DNA of 64,000 nt from Archangiaceae bacterium (GCA_016714225.1 JADJNS010000010.1:186001-250000), one strand, 5' to 3'; numbered from the stretch's first letter, positions 49,781 through 59,196 are shown. Numbers and translations are program-made. Notes: generated by a model not told the origin, from the sequence alone.

Positions 49781-50792
49781 GCGGCTTGCGCGCCACCACC
49801 ACCTTCGACACGCCGTGGCAGCTGCTCGACTCGACCGCGAAGCCGCACTCGCCGAGCGCGGCCGCCAGGTCGTCGCCCAGGTAACCCTTGTAGTAGGGCT
49901 CGTGGTACGCGGCGGGGAACCACTCGGAGAAGTCTCGCAGGCCCAGCGCCTGCGCGTCGGCCCGCTGCAGTGAGTCGCAGATGACGAAGCGTCCGCCCGG
50001 GGCGAGCACGCGCCAGGCCTCGCGCATCACGTTGCGGCGCGCGTCGTGCGGCAGCTCGTGAAAGAGGAACACCGAGACCGCGGCGTCGAAGCTCGAGGCC
50101 TCGAGCGGCAGGGCCTCGGCGTTCTCGACGAGCAGCCCCACGCCGCCCGGCACGTGACGCAGGTTCTCTCGCGCGCGAGAGATGTAGTGGGGCGACAGGT
50201 CGACGCCGTAGAGCCGCGCGTGGGGCAGCAGCGCGTGAATGGTGCTCAAGAAGCGGCCGGTGCCGCAGGCCACGTCGAGCACCCGCGGGCGCTCTTTGGC
50301 CTTCAGCTCGCCCAGCGCGGGCAGCGTCATGCGGCGCATCACGTCGGCGGCGCCCCAGAAGAGGAACTCGACCTCCATGTCGTAGATGCGCGCCGAGCGC
50401 TCGGAGAGCCAGCCGTCGGGCTGCCAGTGAAACGTGCGGCGGTAGTAGTGCGGGAAGCTGCTCAGGTCGACGTCGTCGGGCAGGCCGGCAAAGTCGTCGC
50501 GAAAGCGCTTCCACAGCATGCGGGGGCTGTCGGCGACCGCGGCGGGAAACGCGGCGGCGTGCTCGAGGTAGGGGAAGTTGAGCGCGAGCTCCATCGGGTA
50601 GTGGCCGGCCTCGACGTTCTGCAGGTCGCGCTCGAACAGGCTGCGCAGGCTCTGGTGAATCGCCTCGCGGGCCGAGGGGTCGCGCAGCGGCTGCGGCGCC
50701 TGCATCGCGAAGTGCCAAAGCCCGGTGGCGCGCGAAGCGATGGCGGCCATGGTGCGGTGCTGCAGCTGGTACCAGACGTGCGTCATCTTCAT
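49761..50792 (-). CDS. SAM-dependent class I methyltransferase
   Basis: This 343-residue methyltransferase has motif I in VLDVACGTGRFLSTIHALLP and motif II/III in AEALPLEASSFDAAVSVFLFHELPHDARR, and continues WRVLAPGGRFVICDS, typical of the UbiE/ArsM-like Methyltransf_11 group. The N-terminal 150 residues, helical and aromatic-rich, are not part of that fold and may bind the substrate. It overlaps the stop of the Rieske oxygenase gene by four bases (50789-50792), so the two enzymes probably act in sequence, for example hydroxylation then O-methylation. The substrate is unknown. Confidence 0.88.
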   Translation of the reverse strand: MKMTHVWYQLQHRTMAAIASRATGLWHFAMQAPQPLRDPSAREAIHQSLRSLFERDLQNVEAGHYPMELALNFPYLEHAAAFPAAVADSPRMLWKRFRDDFAGLPDDVDLSSFPHYYRRTFHWQPDGWLSERSARIYDMEVEFLFWGAADVMRRMTLPALGELKAKERPRVLDVACGTGRFLSTIHALLPHARLYGVDLSPHYISRARENLRHVPGGVGLLVENAEALPLEASSFDAAVSVFLFHELPHDARRNVMREAWRVLAPGGRFVICDSLQRADAQALGLRDFSEWFPAAYHEPYYKGYLGDDLAAALGECGFAVESSSCHGVSKVVVARKPLTAARA

Positions 50793-51814
50793 GGGACGAT
50801 CCTCAACCCGGAGGGCAGGACCCCGGCGGCCTCGCCGAAGTACTGCCCCTCGAGCAGCTTGCGGTTGTGAATCACCGGCTTGTCGAAGCGACCCAGCTTG
50901 CCGGTGAGGCGGCCCGCCGGCGTGACGTCGGCGACCTGCGGCAGGAACTTCGCGTCGTCGCGCACCTCCCACCAGCCCAGGCCCAGCGCCGCCGCGCGAA
51001 ACAGCCAGGCGCGCAGCGGGTAGCTGCCCTCGAGGTGGGTGGTGATGAAGACGTGAAACCAGGTGGTCTTCGCCGTCTCGGGCACCATGTAGATGGTGCT
51101 GCGGGTGACGAACGGGCGGCGCGCGCCGTCGGGCTTCGACCAGAAGATGGTGTACTCGGTGCGCACCGGGTCGAACCGGGTGACCCACTCGTTGTGGTAG
51201 CGGTCGCCGGGCGCGAGGTCGAACAGCCGCAGCAGCGGAGACCAGCGCTGCTCGGCGCGGTACTTCACCGTCGTCGAGTCGTCGAAGTTCTCGGCCTCGA
51301 ACTCGATGCCCTCGAGGTGGCCGTCGTCCCACCCCAGGCGGGTGTGCACGAACGGCACGTGCTCGTTCTCCGAGAAGTTGTCGAGCGCCACGTGCAGCGG
51401 CGCCGGCATGCGCATCGAGAACGCGCCGGTGAAGCGGTGCCCCTCGCGCTCGAAGGTGGGCAGCTCGGCCGTCGACTCTCTCGAGCAGACCCACAGCCAG
51501 CCGTACTTCTCTTCCACGCGCAGCGCGCGGGTGTCGCACTTCGCCTGGGTGGCGTTCGAGGGGCTGACGCCGTTGCCTTCGCCGTCGAAGTGCCAGCCGT
51601 GGTACCCGCAGGCGAGCCGGCCGTCGGGGCGAACGCGGCCCTGCGACAGCGGCGCGAAGCGGTGCGGGCAGGCGTCGGCCACCGCGCAGGCCCGGCCGCT
51701 GCCGTCACGCCACAGCGCGTAGGCGGCGTCATTCACCAGCACCTGCTGCGGGCGGCCGCGCCCCAGACGGGTCGCCTTGAGTACCGGGTGAAACCAGCGG
51801 AGCACGTCGCCCAT
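50789..51814 (-). CDS. Rieske non-heme iron oxygenase alpha-like protein
   Basis: Starting at ATG 51814 (a TTG at 51823 is also in frame), this is a 341-residue oxygenase. The Rieske [2Fe-2S] cluster is seen at Cys49/His51 (ACPHRFAPL) and Cys69/His72 (CGYHGWHF). The mononuclear iron site follows in NFSENEHVPFVHTRLG, with the histidine pair. The size and pattern fit the VanA/phenylpropionate-type group that acts without a separate beta subunit. An external reductase must be supplied elsewhere. It is coupled to the methyltransferase downstream and preceded by a pilin-like gene 22 bp away. Confidence 0.9.
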   Translation of the reverse strand: MGDVLRWFHPVLKATRLGRGRPQQVLVNDAAYALWRDGSGRACAVADACPHRFAPLSQGRVRPDGRLACGYHGWHFDGEGNGVSPSNATQAKCDTRALRVEEKYGWLWVCSRESTAELPTFEREGHRFTGAFSMRMPAPLHVALDNFSENEHVPFVHTRLGWDDGHLEGIEFEAENFDDSTTVKYRAEQRWSPLLRLFDLAPGDRYHNEWVTRFDPVRTEYTIFWSKPDGARRPFVTRSTIYMVPETAKTTWFHVFITTHLEGSYPLRAWLFRAAALGLGWWEVRDDAKFLPQVADVTPAGRLTGKLGRFDKPVIHNRKLLEGQYFGEAAGVLPSGLRIVP

Positions 51815-51836
51815 CGCCCTCAATCATAAGGCGGGC

Positions 51837-52235
51837 TCAATCGCTGAGCACGTGGGTGGGCTCTCCCTCGTCCGACGAGATGACCCACACGTCGACCTCG
51901 GGGTCGGGGTCGAGGTTCGCTGCGCAAGCCGCGAGGAAGTGGTCTGTCGTGGCGCCGGGCGCCCTGGCGAGGGAGGGAAGGGTGACGTCGGCGGGCCCCA
52001 GCGTGTCACCGAGAAAGTAGGTGTACCGGCCGGGCTTGCCGAGCTTGAAGCCGAGCTCGGCGAAGGTCGCGGCGAAGCGGCCCTGGGCGTCGCGGAAGTC
52101 GCGCTGCGCCCACAGCACGTCGCGCAGCGTCACCTTGCACTCGTAGGCCTTGGGCCGCTCGGAGCGCGAGACGAACCGCGACACCGCCGCGGCGGTGCCG
52201 CCCACGATGACGAGGCCGAAGAGGCTGGCCAGCAC
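51837..52235 (-). CDS. Membrane-anchored pilin-like small protein
   Basis: This 132-residue protein starts at GTG 52235 with one membrane helix (LASLFGLVIVGGTAAAVSRFV). The following region, CKVTLRDVLWAQRDFRDAQGRFAATFAELGF and a GRYTYFLGD element, resembles the globular part of type IV pilin-like proteins of myxobacteria. The prepilin peptidase site (GFTLxE) is not present, so it is not a canonical pilin. It lies between the giant peptidase-kinase gene (26 bp upstream) and the Rieske gene. Confidence 0.65.
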   Translation of the reverse strand: MLASLFGLVIVGGTAAAVSRFVSRSERPKAYECKVTLRDVLWAQRDFRDAQGRFAATFAELGFKLGKPGRYTYFLGDTLGPADVTLPSLARAPGATTDHFLAACAANLDPDPEVDVWVISSDEGEPTHVLSD

Positions 52236-52261
52236 CGTGCCCAGGCGGCTGCGCGGCGTCT

Positions 52262-55200
52262 TCAGCGCCAGAGCTGGCGAATCTCCTGCCCGAGCACGGT
52301 GGGCAGCTTGCGCTTCACCGTGGAGCGCACGTGGCCCTCGATGAGCTCGAAGAACGCCTGCTCGGGCACGTAGTGCTCACGCATCAAAATCATCAGGCCG
52401 TTGAAGCCACCCAGGAAGAACTTCTTCTGCAGGTAGATGCCGTGGTCGGCCCAAGTGGAGAGCACCTTGACCATGGTGGCCGAGAAGTCGTCCGAGCCCT
52501 TCAGGGCCTCGGCCAGCTCGCGCTCGAGCCGCGCCGGGTCTTTGACCGGCTGACCGGGTCTGGCCATCTGAGGGCCCAGCTGCGCCAGCAGCCGGGCGTC
52601 TTTCTTCTCTACGCCCTGCAGCGCGCGCGACAGGGTGAACAGCTCGTCCGATTGAAAGGGCCGGCGGCTCTTCGAGAAGCTGTCGAGCTCGGCCACGTCG
52701 AGCATCTGAATCTCACCGGCGTTCATCGAGTCGAGCTTGAACAGCCAGTTGCCGAGGTGCCGGTCGGGGTCGAACTCGCCGTGCTCGAACAGCATCTTCA
52801 GCGCCGCCGAGACCAGCAGCGGCCCGGCCTTCTCTCGCTCGGGCTTCGTCAGCTGGTCCCAGGTGCGGCCCTCGGCCAGGTCGACGAACATCAGCTCGTC
52901 GCGAACCTCGAAGCCGTCGACCGGCTGGGGCACGGTGAGCTTCCACCCGTCGAGCTCGGGCGCCATGTCGTGGTTGAGGGCCTCGACCACCGCCGCGGCC
53001 CGTTTGCTGCGAGAGACCTCGACGCTGAAGCGCTGCTCGGCGTGCAGCTCTTCTTCGAGCGAGAGCACCAGGTTCTCGAGCATCGCCACCGGCAGGTCGA
53101 GCTCGGGCTCTTCGCGCAGCCGGGCGATGTACGCCTTGCCCAGCTCGATGTTCTCGCTGATGAGCGCCGCCGATTGGTGGGGCTGAATCAGCAGCGCCAC
53201 CCGCCGGCCGTCGACCAGCTCGACCTCGACGGCGGTCTTGAGGCTGGCGCTGCCCAGCACCCGAACGCACCGTTTGATCTGCTTCTTCTCGGCGTCGGTG
53301 AGGCTCTCTTCGAGCGCCTCCATCACCTGCACCCGGGTCATCGGTCGTGCCCGGTTCTTGAACTCTGCCGTGGCGGCAGAGACCTCGTCGCCGAACAGGT
53401 TCATCACCGACGCCTTCTGCCCGGTCTTCTTGCCGGCGATGCCGAAGGCCTCGAACAGCGCCCGCGTGGCGGCGCCGGGGTCTTCGCTCTCACCCTCTTC
53501 ACAGCGCTGGGCGATGATGAACGACAGGGTCACCGTGGCCTCGTAGGCCGGAGTCACGTCGAGGTACGCGCGCAGCAGCGCCGCCTCTCGCGATTTGGGC
53601 GCGAGGCCCAGGCACTCGGCGAACAGCCGCTCCATCGACTCGGGGTGGGTGGTGAGGCGGTCGACCCCGGCGGTCATCAGCGACTCGAACAGGGGTATGC
53701 GCTCGATCGGCGACTTCTCGTTCACCAGGCCCAGCAGGCTGGCCTCGAGCGACGCCTTGACGGCCGCCTGACCGCGATGGTCGTCGGGCGTCTCGGGCTT
53801 GGGCGGGGCCACGGCCTCGGCGTAGCGATCGAGGTCGGCGTCGACGAAGTCGGGCAGCCTGGCCGAGTCGGCGTTCATCAAGAACTTGATCATCTCGACG
53901 CGCTGCGGCCGGCCGAGGTGCGCGAAGTAGTCTTCCAGCGCGCTGGCGCCGTTGATCGCCACCGCATGAATGTTCTCGAGCTGGGTCGACTTGCGGTCTT
54001 CGACCAGCTTCTTCAGCGGCTCACCCGAGAGCCCGAAGGCCCAGCCGTACGCCTCGAGCTGGGCATCACGCGCGGTCGAGGCCCCGGGGCTCAGGCGCTG
54101 AAACTCGTCGAGAAAGGCCTCGACCTGCTCGAGGTGGTGCTCGGGGAGCGGGCCCCGGCCGGCGAGCTTCTCGGCCTCTCGCTCCAGGGCCGAGGCCCAC
54201 GGCGCCATCGCCTCGCGGGTGAGCCGCAGCCGCAGCTTGCCGGTCGAGAAGCGGCCCTCGTTGAGCAGCCGCTGGAGCGTGAGCAGGTCGCCCTTCAGGC
54301 CGGGCTCGAGGTGACGCTCGAAGAAGGCATCGAGCTCGCGAGAGCCGCCGGCGGTCGACATCAGCTCCCAGAGCTCTCTGCGGTCGGCCGGCGCGACGTC
54401 GTCTCGCGAGGCCCACGCGAGCAGCGTGGCCAAAAAATCTTTGACGAACGCGCCGCTGAACGAACAATGGAAGGTGCGAATCTGGTTGAGCTGGGGAAAC
54501 TCGTTGTGCAGCCGGCTCTGGTACGCGGCGCGCATCGTCGGCTCGAACAGCCGCGCGGCGCGAAACACCAGGTCGCGGCTCGGTGCCCTGGAGACCAGGT
54601 CGTCGACGTGCGGCGCCAGGCCGCTCAGGGCGTCGAGCTTGAAGAGCATGTCGTCGGAGAGGCCCTCGGCGAAGGTCAGCGCGTCGGCGCTCAGCCCGTG
54701 GCGCTGCACCACCTCGAGGTGCTCGGCGCGCCCGGTGACGCTGTCGAGCGTCGGCCACGACCGCAGCTTGCCCACCACGTCTGCCGGCAGGCCGCCGCTG
54801 CTCAGGTACTCGCCCTGATGCATCATGAAGTGGTCGAGAATCGCGGCCTGGTCGGCGGCCGACAGCCCCGAGGCCTCGACCGCTTGCACGAGGCTGCGGC
54901 TGAGCGCCAGGAGCTGACCCGGCTCGTGGGGCCGGGGCAGCAGCTGCTGCTCGATGAAGACCTGCAGCGCCTTGGGGTCCCGGGTCTCTCGAAGGCCCCG
55001 AGCCCAATGCTCTCGATAGAGCGCCTCGAGCTGCTCGGGGAAGAGGCCCAAGAGCTGCTGCCCCAACCGCCGCGCGGGCAGCCCCTCGCTCGCCGCCGAG
55101 AGCCGCGTCGAAGCGCCCAGCAACACCCGGGGGAAGGCGGCGTCGAGCCAGAAGAACGCGGCCCCCTCTTTGCGCTCGATGGTCTTGAAGTAGGGAGGCT

Positions 55201-57226
55201 TGTCGAGCACCCGCGTCACCAGCGCCTGGTCGCTGGCGCCCTGCTGCTGCAGCTTCAGGTAGTCGTCTTTGAGCCAATCGGGCTGCGCGTCGACGGTGGC
55301 GAGCTCGGTCTCATAGGTCGCGCGCATGGCGTCAGCGAACGACTCGCCAGCCAGCCCCTGCATCGCCTGCTGACCCGAGCGGGGGTCGACCCGGCCGGTG
55401 ATGAAGTCGCGGGCCGAGCCGCGAATCGAAGACGCCACCGTGGTGGGGGGAATGCCGAGCTCCTCGGCGACCCGCCTCAGGTCGAGGGCGTCGTTCACCT
55501 TCTTGTCGCGCCAGCCGGGGATGACGGTCGTCAGCTCGGAGGCGATGGGCAGCCGGCCCGTCAGCCCGACCACCGCTACCGCGCCGCGGTGGTCCCAGAG
55601 CTCCTGGGCCAGCCGGCGGTACGTGGCGAGGTGCTCGGCGGCGGCGGGTCGCCCCCCGCCGGCCTCGCGGCGCCAGACCGCGGCGATGTCGGCCTTCTCG
55701 AGGAAGTGGAAGAGCGTGTACAGCTCGTGCTTGGGCTCGCCGCGCTCGAGGTACGAGCGCAGCGCCATCTCGGAGGCCAGCTGGGTGGCGTCGGCCTGGT
55801 TGAGCGACCCGGTGACCGACTCGATCTCCGACCGCAGCGAGACGTTGTCTCTGTTGGTGACCGACCAGTTCGAGAGCGGGCCCTTGCGCTTCGCCTCGGC
55901 CACCAGATCGGGGCCGAACGCGTCCATCAGGGTGGCGGGTGAGAGAAAGTAGTGGGCGTCGGCTCTCGCCAGCGCCGAGACCATGCCGTAGCGGTGTTCG
56001 GGCTGGTCGAGGTCGAGCCGGGGCCGCAGCCACTGGGCCACCCGCTCCCGGTAGAAGGGCAGCCGCGCCACCTGAAGGTCGTGACCCGGAAACCGGGGCA
56101 CGCTGGGCGAGCCTTCGCGGCGACCGAACTCGGCGCGACCATCGGCAGCGGTCATGCGCCCGACCAGCTCTCTGTTGTGCAGCGGGTTCCAATGGAACTT
56201 CCAGAAGTAGGGCTGCTCGTTGCGGGTCCAGGTCTCGAACCACTCGAGCACCTGCTGCTCGTCGTGCGGGGTGAGCTCGGGGCCGGCCCGCGCGATGAGC
56301 TGGTCGAGCGCAATCACCAGGGCCTGAAACTCGCGCGCGTGCAGCCCGTCACCCTCGGGCTCGGAGCGCCGCTGCGAAAACTCGGCCTCGAGCCGCTTCA
56401 CCGCCTCGCCGATGCTCTGGGGCCACTGAAAGTCCCACCGCTCGTGAAAGAGGTTCTGCGCCTCGAGCTCGTCGAGCACCGGGCGAAAGTCGATCTGCCG
56501 GGTCCACGCGGGGAGCTCGCCGCGGGCGCCGCGCTCGACCCGCGCCAGGGTGAGGTGAATGCGCTGCGCCGACTGCCTCAGGTCGGTGGGCGGGTGAGAG
56601 GCGGCCATGGCGTCGAGCACGGCGCGGCCCCGGCTGGCGGGTCGGGTCGGCGTACCCAGCCGCTCGAAGGCCTCGTACAAGGCGTCGATGGGGTAGTTCG
56701 CTTCTTCGAGCAGGCGAGCGCCGATCGCATCGGCGCGCGCTTCTTCTTTCTGGTGAAACGAGTCGGAGGTGGCGTGGCCGAGCTCGTGCGCGCCGACCGA
56801 GAGCGCGGTCACCAGCCGCGCCGAGAGCTCGGCGGGTGGGGTGCCCTCGGTCATGAAGAGCTTCAGCCACCCGGTGGTGAGGGTCAGCAAGGGCGCGTCG
56901 GGCGGGCGCTTGAGCATCACCGCGTTGGCGACGGGCGAGTCGGCGAGCACCAGCCGGGGAACGGGAGAGCTCGGGTACAGCTTTCGATAGGCGGCGAGCA
57001 GGTCGTGGGTCACCGCGCCGACCGCGCGGTACAGCTCGGGCGCCTGCTCGACGGGTATGGCCGAGGCGCGAAACGGCAGCACGGCGTCGAAGGCCGTCTG
57101 AAGCGGCGGAAGCTCGGCCTGCGAGGGGCCGCGAACGGCCTCGTGGAGCTCCTCTGGGCTGGGGAGCGCGGCTCCGCCGGGGCCGGCTGCGCCTACGCGC
57201 CAGTGAGACGAGGGCATGCGGCGCAT
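52262..57226 (-). CDS. Giant protein with M48-like metallopeptidase and UbiB/ABC1-like kinase regions
   Basis: This is a 1654-residue protein. Near residue 147 the sequence GAHELGHATSDSFH has the zinc motif HELGH, and EEARADAIGARLL supplies the downstream Glu/Asp motif of M48-type peptidases. The middle, about 300-1250, is a long, mostly helical region with no family I recognise. About residues 1300-1560 resemble the UbiB/ABC1 atypical kinase fold: SLEEELHAEQRFSVEVSRSK, then HGEFDPDRHLGNWLFKLD and IQMLDVAELDSF, matching the metal-binding D-x-H-x-GN motif and a DxE-like metal site. There is no signal peptide. The M48 and kinase calls are moderately sure; the combination is one I do not know. 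ATG 57217 is an alternative start. Confidence 0.72.
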   Translation of the reverse strand: MRRMPSSHWRVGAAGPGGAALPSPEELHEAVRGPSQAELPPLQTAFDAVLPFRASAIPVEQAPELYRAVGAVTHDLLAAYRKLYPSSPVPRLVLADSPVANAVMLKRPPDAPLLTLTTGWLKLFMTEGTPPAELSARLVTALSVGAHELGHATSDSFHQKEEARADAIGARLLEEANYPIDALYEAFERLGTPTRPASRGRAVLDAMAASHPPTDLRQSAQRIHLTLARVERGARGELPAWTRQIDFRPVLDELEAQNLFHERWDFQWPQSIGEAVKRLEAEFSQRRSEPEGDGLHAREFQALVIALDQLIARAGPELTPHDEQQVLEWFETWTRNEQPYFWKFHWNPLHNRELVGRMTAADGRAEFGRREGSPSVPRFPGHDLQVARLPFYRERVAQWLRPRLDLDQPEHRYGMVSALARADAHYFLSPATLMDAFGPDLVAEAKRKGPLSNWSVTNRDNVSLRSEIESVTGSLNQADATQLASEMALRSYLERGEPKHELYTLFHFLEKADIAAVWRREAGGGRPAAAEHLATYRRLAQELWDHRGAVAVVGLTGRLPIASELTTVIPGWRDKKVNDALDLRRVAEELGIPPTTVASSIRGSARDFITGRVDPRSGQQAMQGLAGESFADAMRATYETELATVDAQPDWLKDDYLKLQQQGASDQALVTRVLDKPPYFKTIERKEGAAFFWLDAAFPRVLLGASTRLSAASEGLPARRLGQQLLGLFPEQLEALYREHWARGLRETRDPKALQVFIEQQLLPRPHEPGQLLALSRSLVQAVEASGLSAADQAAILDHFMMHQGEYLSSGGLPADVVGKLRSWPTLDSVTGRAEHLEVVQRHGLSADALTFAEGLSDDMLFKLDALSGLAPHVDDLVSRAPSRDLVFRAARLFEPTMRAAYQSRLHNEFPQLNQIRTFHCSFSGAFVKDFLATLLAWASRDDVAPADRRELWELMSTAGGSRELDAFFERHLEPGLKGDLLTLQRLLNEGRFSTGKLRLRLTREAMAPWASALEREAEKLAGRGPLPEHHLEQVEAFLDEFQRLSPGASTARDAQLEAYGWAFGLSGEPLKKLVEDRKSTQLENIHAVAINGASALEDYFAHLGRPQRVEMIKFLMNADSARLPDFVDADLDRYAEAVAPPKPETPDDHRGQAAVKASLEASLLGLVNEKSPIERIPLFESLMTAGVDRLTTHPESMERLFAECLGLAPKSREAALLRAYLDVTPAYEATVTLSFIIAQRCEEGESEDPGAATRALFEAFGIAGKKTGQKASVMNLFGDEVSAATAEFKNRARPMTRVQVMEALEESLTDAEKKQIKRCVRVLGSASLKTAVEVELVDGRRVALLIQPHQSAALISENIELGKAYIARLREEPELDLPVAMLENLVLSLEEELHAEQRFSVEVSRSKRAAAVVEALNHDMAPELDGWKLTVPQPVDGFEVRDELMFVDLAEGRTWDQLTKPEREKAGPLLVSAALKMLFEHGEFDPDRHLGNWLFKLDSMNAGEIQMLDVAELDSFSKSRRPFQSDELFTLSRALQGVEKKDARLLAQLGPQMARPGQPVKDPARLERELAEALKGSDDFSATMVKVLSTWADHGIYLQKKFFLGGFNGLMILMREHYVPEQAFFELIEGHVRSTVKRKLPTVLGQEIRQLWR

Positions 57227-57307
57227 ACTGTTTTATCGGGGAGAGACCGTCTACTTGCCGCTCAGCAGGGAGTCCCCCGCGGGCTTCACTGGGCAGAGCC
57301 GCACGCT

Positions 57308-58933
57308 TCAGTAGCCCACCACCAGAGCAGGCGTCTCATTCAGGTTGGAGAGGAACGGCACGGTGCGCCCGAGCTGCCCACGGGTGTTGTCGCCCCAGCA
57401 GTAGATGCGGTTCGAGGCGGTGAGGGCGCACGAGTGGCTGCCGAACGGGTCGCTCACCACGCGGCGCACCGGGGTCGGCACCAGGGCCGGGGTCGGGGTC
57501 GGGCTGCCGTTGAGCGTGCCGTCACCCGGCTGCGCGCAGCCCCAGCAGCGCAGCGCGCCGTTCGACAGCACCGCGCAGCTGTTGCCCGAGCGCACCGAGA
57601 CCTCGACCGCAGGCGCCGGCAGCTGTACCTGTTGGGGCGGCTGCTCGGTGGTGGTCGGGCCGCGCGTGCCATTGCCCAGCTGACCGCAGCCGTTGAGCCC
57701 CCAGCAGGTGACGCCGCCATCGAACAGAATTCCGCAGCCGTGCTCGTCTTCGAGGGCCAGCTGGCTCAGGCCCGCGTCGAGAAACGGCAGCGCGCGGGGC
57801 TCGAACGACCACGGGCCGCCGTCGGCGGCGTCGAGCCCCTCGGTCACGCCGGCGCTCCACAGGCCCCAGCACCACACCGCCCCCGCGCGGGTCACCGCGC
57901 AGGCGGTGTTGAGCGAGCTGGCCAGCGAGACCGCGTCGGGCGGCAGCCCGTTGAGCCGTTGCGGCGCCTCGAGACGTTGCGCGGATGGTTGACCATTCAG
58001 CTCGCCATGGCCCCAGCACCAGACCTCGCCGGTGCCGGTCAGCGCGCAGGTGCCCCAGCCGGTGGCGGTGAGCGACGTGATGCCCGATGGAGTCGGGCTG
58101 ACCACGCTGAAGCCGCCGTCGAACGCGACGCCCGGAACGAGGGGCAGTCCTCGACCGATCGCCGACCCCATGCACGCTACGCGGCGGTCGAGCCCCAGCA
58201 GGCAGAGGTGATCAGCGCCTCCGGCAGCCTGGGCCACGCCGCCGACGGGCAGCGACTCGGGAGTCATCGAGAACCACGTGCTCAGCATGCCGCTGGCGGA
58301 GTTCCCGGTGCTCAGCGTGCCCCAGCACTGCACACCGCCGTCGGTGTTGCGCACGCAGGTCGCGTTTCGCGTGGTGGTCAGCTGCATCGGCCAACTGCCC
58401 GCGTCGGGCAGACCAGCGTCGGGCAGACCTGCGTCGGGCAGACCTGCGTCAGGCAGACCAGCGTCAGGCAGACCTGCGTCGGGCAGACCTGCGTCGCGCG
58501 GACCTGCGTCGGGCAGACCCGCGTCGGGCACACCCGCGTCCGAGGCGAACGCGACCACCAGCAGTGGAACCACGACGGTCGGGGTCAGCCGCGAGTCGGT
58601 GGTCAGCCTCAAGGAGCCGCTGAAGGCTCCCGGGCGGGAAGGTCGGGCCGAGAGCACCAGCTCTGAGGTGGTGCTGGGCGCGAGCTCGACCGGCAGCGCT
58701 CCGCCGGTGAGCGAGAAGGGCTCGGTGAGCGGCCCGTCGAGGTCGACCGAGACGGCCACGATGCCGACGCTGCGCAGCTGCAGCGACAGCGTCCGCTGTT
58801 CTCCGGGCAGCAGCGCGCCGAAGTCGAGCGCACCCGGCTCGATGCGCAGCTCTCCGTTCTGGGTCTGGGCCCGCCCACCGCAGTCGCAGGCCGAGACGGT
58901 CAGGAGCACCACCGCAGTCGAGAAGGCTCGCAT
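57308..58933 (-). CDS. RCC1-like repeat lipoprotein with GLPDA tandem repeats
   Basis: This 541-residue protein has a lipoprotein signal (lipobox TVSAC at residues 12-16), an N-terminal ASH-like immunoglobulin domain (about 25-130; LDFGALLPGEQRTLSLQLRS), a stretch of about ten DAGLP pentads and a C-terminal seven-bladed RCC1-like propeller (repeats such as GVQCWGTL, GEVWCWGHGEL, GAVWCWG, GVTCWGLNGCGQLGNG, RIYCWGDNTRGQLG). Each blade has cysteines that may form disulfides outside the cell. Such lipoproteins are common in Myxococcota and are of unknown function; surface display is likely. The pentad run is encoded by a 15-bp tandem repeat and may vary in length. Confidence 0.88.
   Translation of the reverse strand: MRAFSTAVVLLTVSACDCGGRAQTQNGELRIEPGALDFGALLPGEQRTLSLQLRSVGIVAVSVDLDGPLTEPFSLTGGALPVELAPSTTSELVLSARPSRPGAFSGSLRLTTDSRLTPTVVVPLLVVAFASDAGVPDAGLPDAGPRDAGLPDAGLPDAGLPDAGLPDAGLPDAGLPDAGSWPMQLTTTRNATCVRNTDGGVQCWGTLSTGNSASGMLSTWFSMTPESLPVGGVAQAAGGADHLCLLGLDRRVACMGSAIGRGLPLVPGVAFDGGFSVVSPTPSGITSLTATGWGTCALTGTGEVWCWGHGELNGQPSAQRLEAPQRLNGLPPDAVSLASSLNTACAVTRAGAVWCWGLWSAGVTEGLDAADGGPWSFEPRALPFLDAGLSQLALEDEHGCGILFDGGVTCWGLNGCGQLGNGTRGPTTTEQPPQQVQLPAPAVEVSVRSGNSCAVLSNGALRCWGCAQPGDGTLNGSPTPTPALVPTPVRRVVSDPFGSHSCALTASNRIYCWGDNTRGQLGRTVPFLSNLNETPALVVGY
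58401..58535. repeat. 15-bp tandem repeat encoding DAGLP pentads
   Basis: About nine copies of a 15-bp unit (consensus GCGTCGGGCAGACCT on the + strand) lie inside the RCC1-like lipoprotein gene. Copies differ by one or two bases, and the reading frame is kept because the unit is five codons. Replication slippage here would change the length of the linker between the Ig-like and propeller domains without frameshift. Confidence 0.92.
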
Positions 58934-59007
58934 TGCGCCTTGGTGGCCGTGGCCCCCAGAACGATCTGCGATTTCCGGCGCGCGTCACCGCCGGGTTTCG
59001 GCGGGCC

Positions 59008-59196
59008 TCAACGGTCGATGACCCTCACCGACCGCTTGTCGACGCTGAACGCAAAGGCGTGCGCGCGCGTCGCCGAGTGCACCTCGTCGAACCCCGACGG
59101 CGGCTCGAAGCGCTCGAGCGTGACCTGGCTGCCGCCGAAGCGAGGCAGGGTGACGCGCATGGGCTCGACCCGATTCAGCGGCACCGCCGGAGGGTA
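59008..59196 (-). CDS. C-terminal fragment of an unknown protein, 5' part lost in G/C tract
   Basis: Reading leftward, an open frame with normal composition ends at a TGA (59008-59010). The last 50 or so residues include VEPMRVTLPRFGGSQVTLER, then EPPSGFDEVHSATRAHAFA and SVDKRSVRVIDR. It is open up to the edge of the G-rich tract at about 59197 and no start is visible. It looks like the end of a real gene whose remainder is masked by the abnormal tract. I recognise no family. Confidence 0.6.
   Translation of the reverse strand, partial: YPPAVPLNRVEPMRVTLPRFGGSQVTLERFEPPSGFDEVHSATRAHAFAFSVDKRSVRVIDR

Noticed and set aside
58401..58535. Possible CRISPR-like array
   Set aside because: Units are contiguous 15-mers without spacers and are in frame with a lipoprotein gene.
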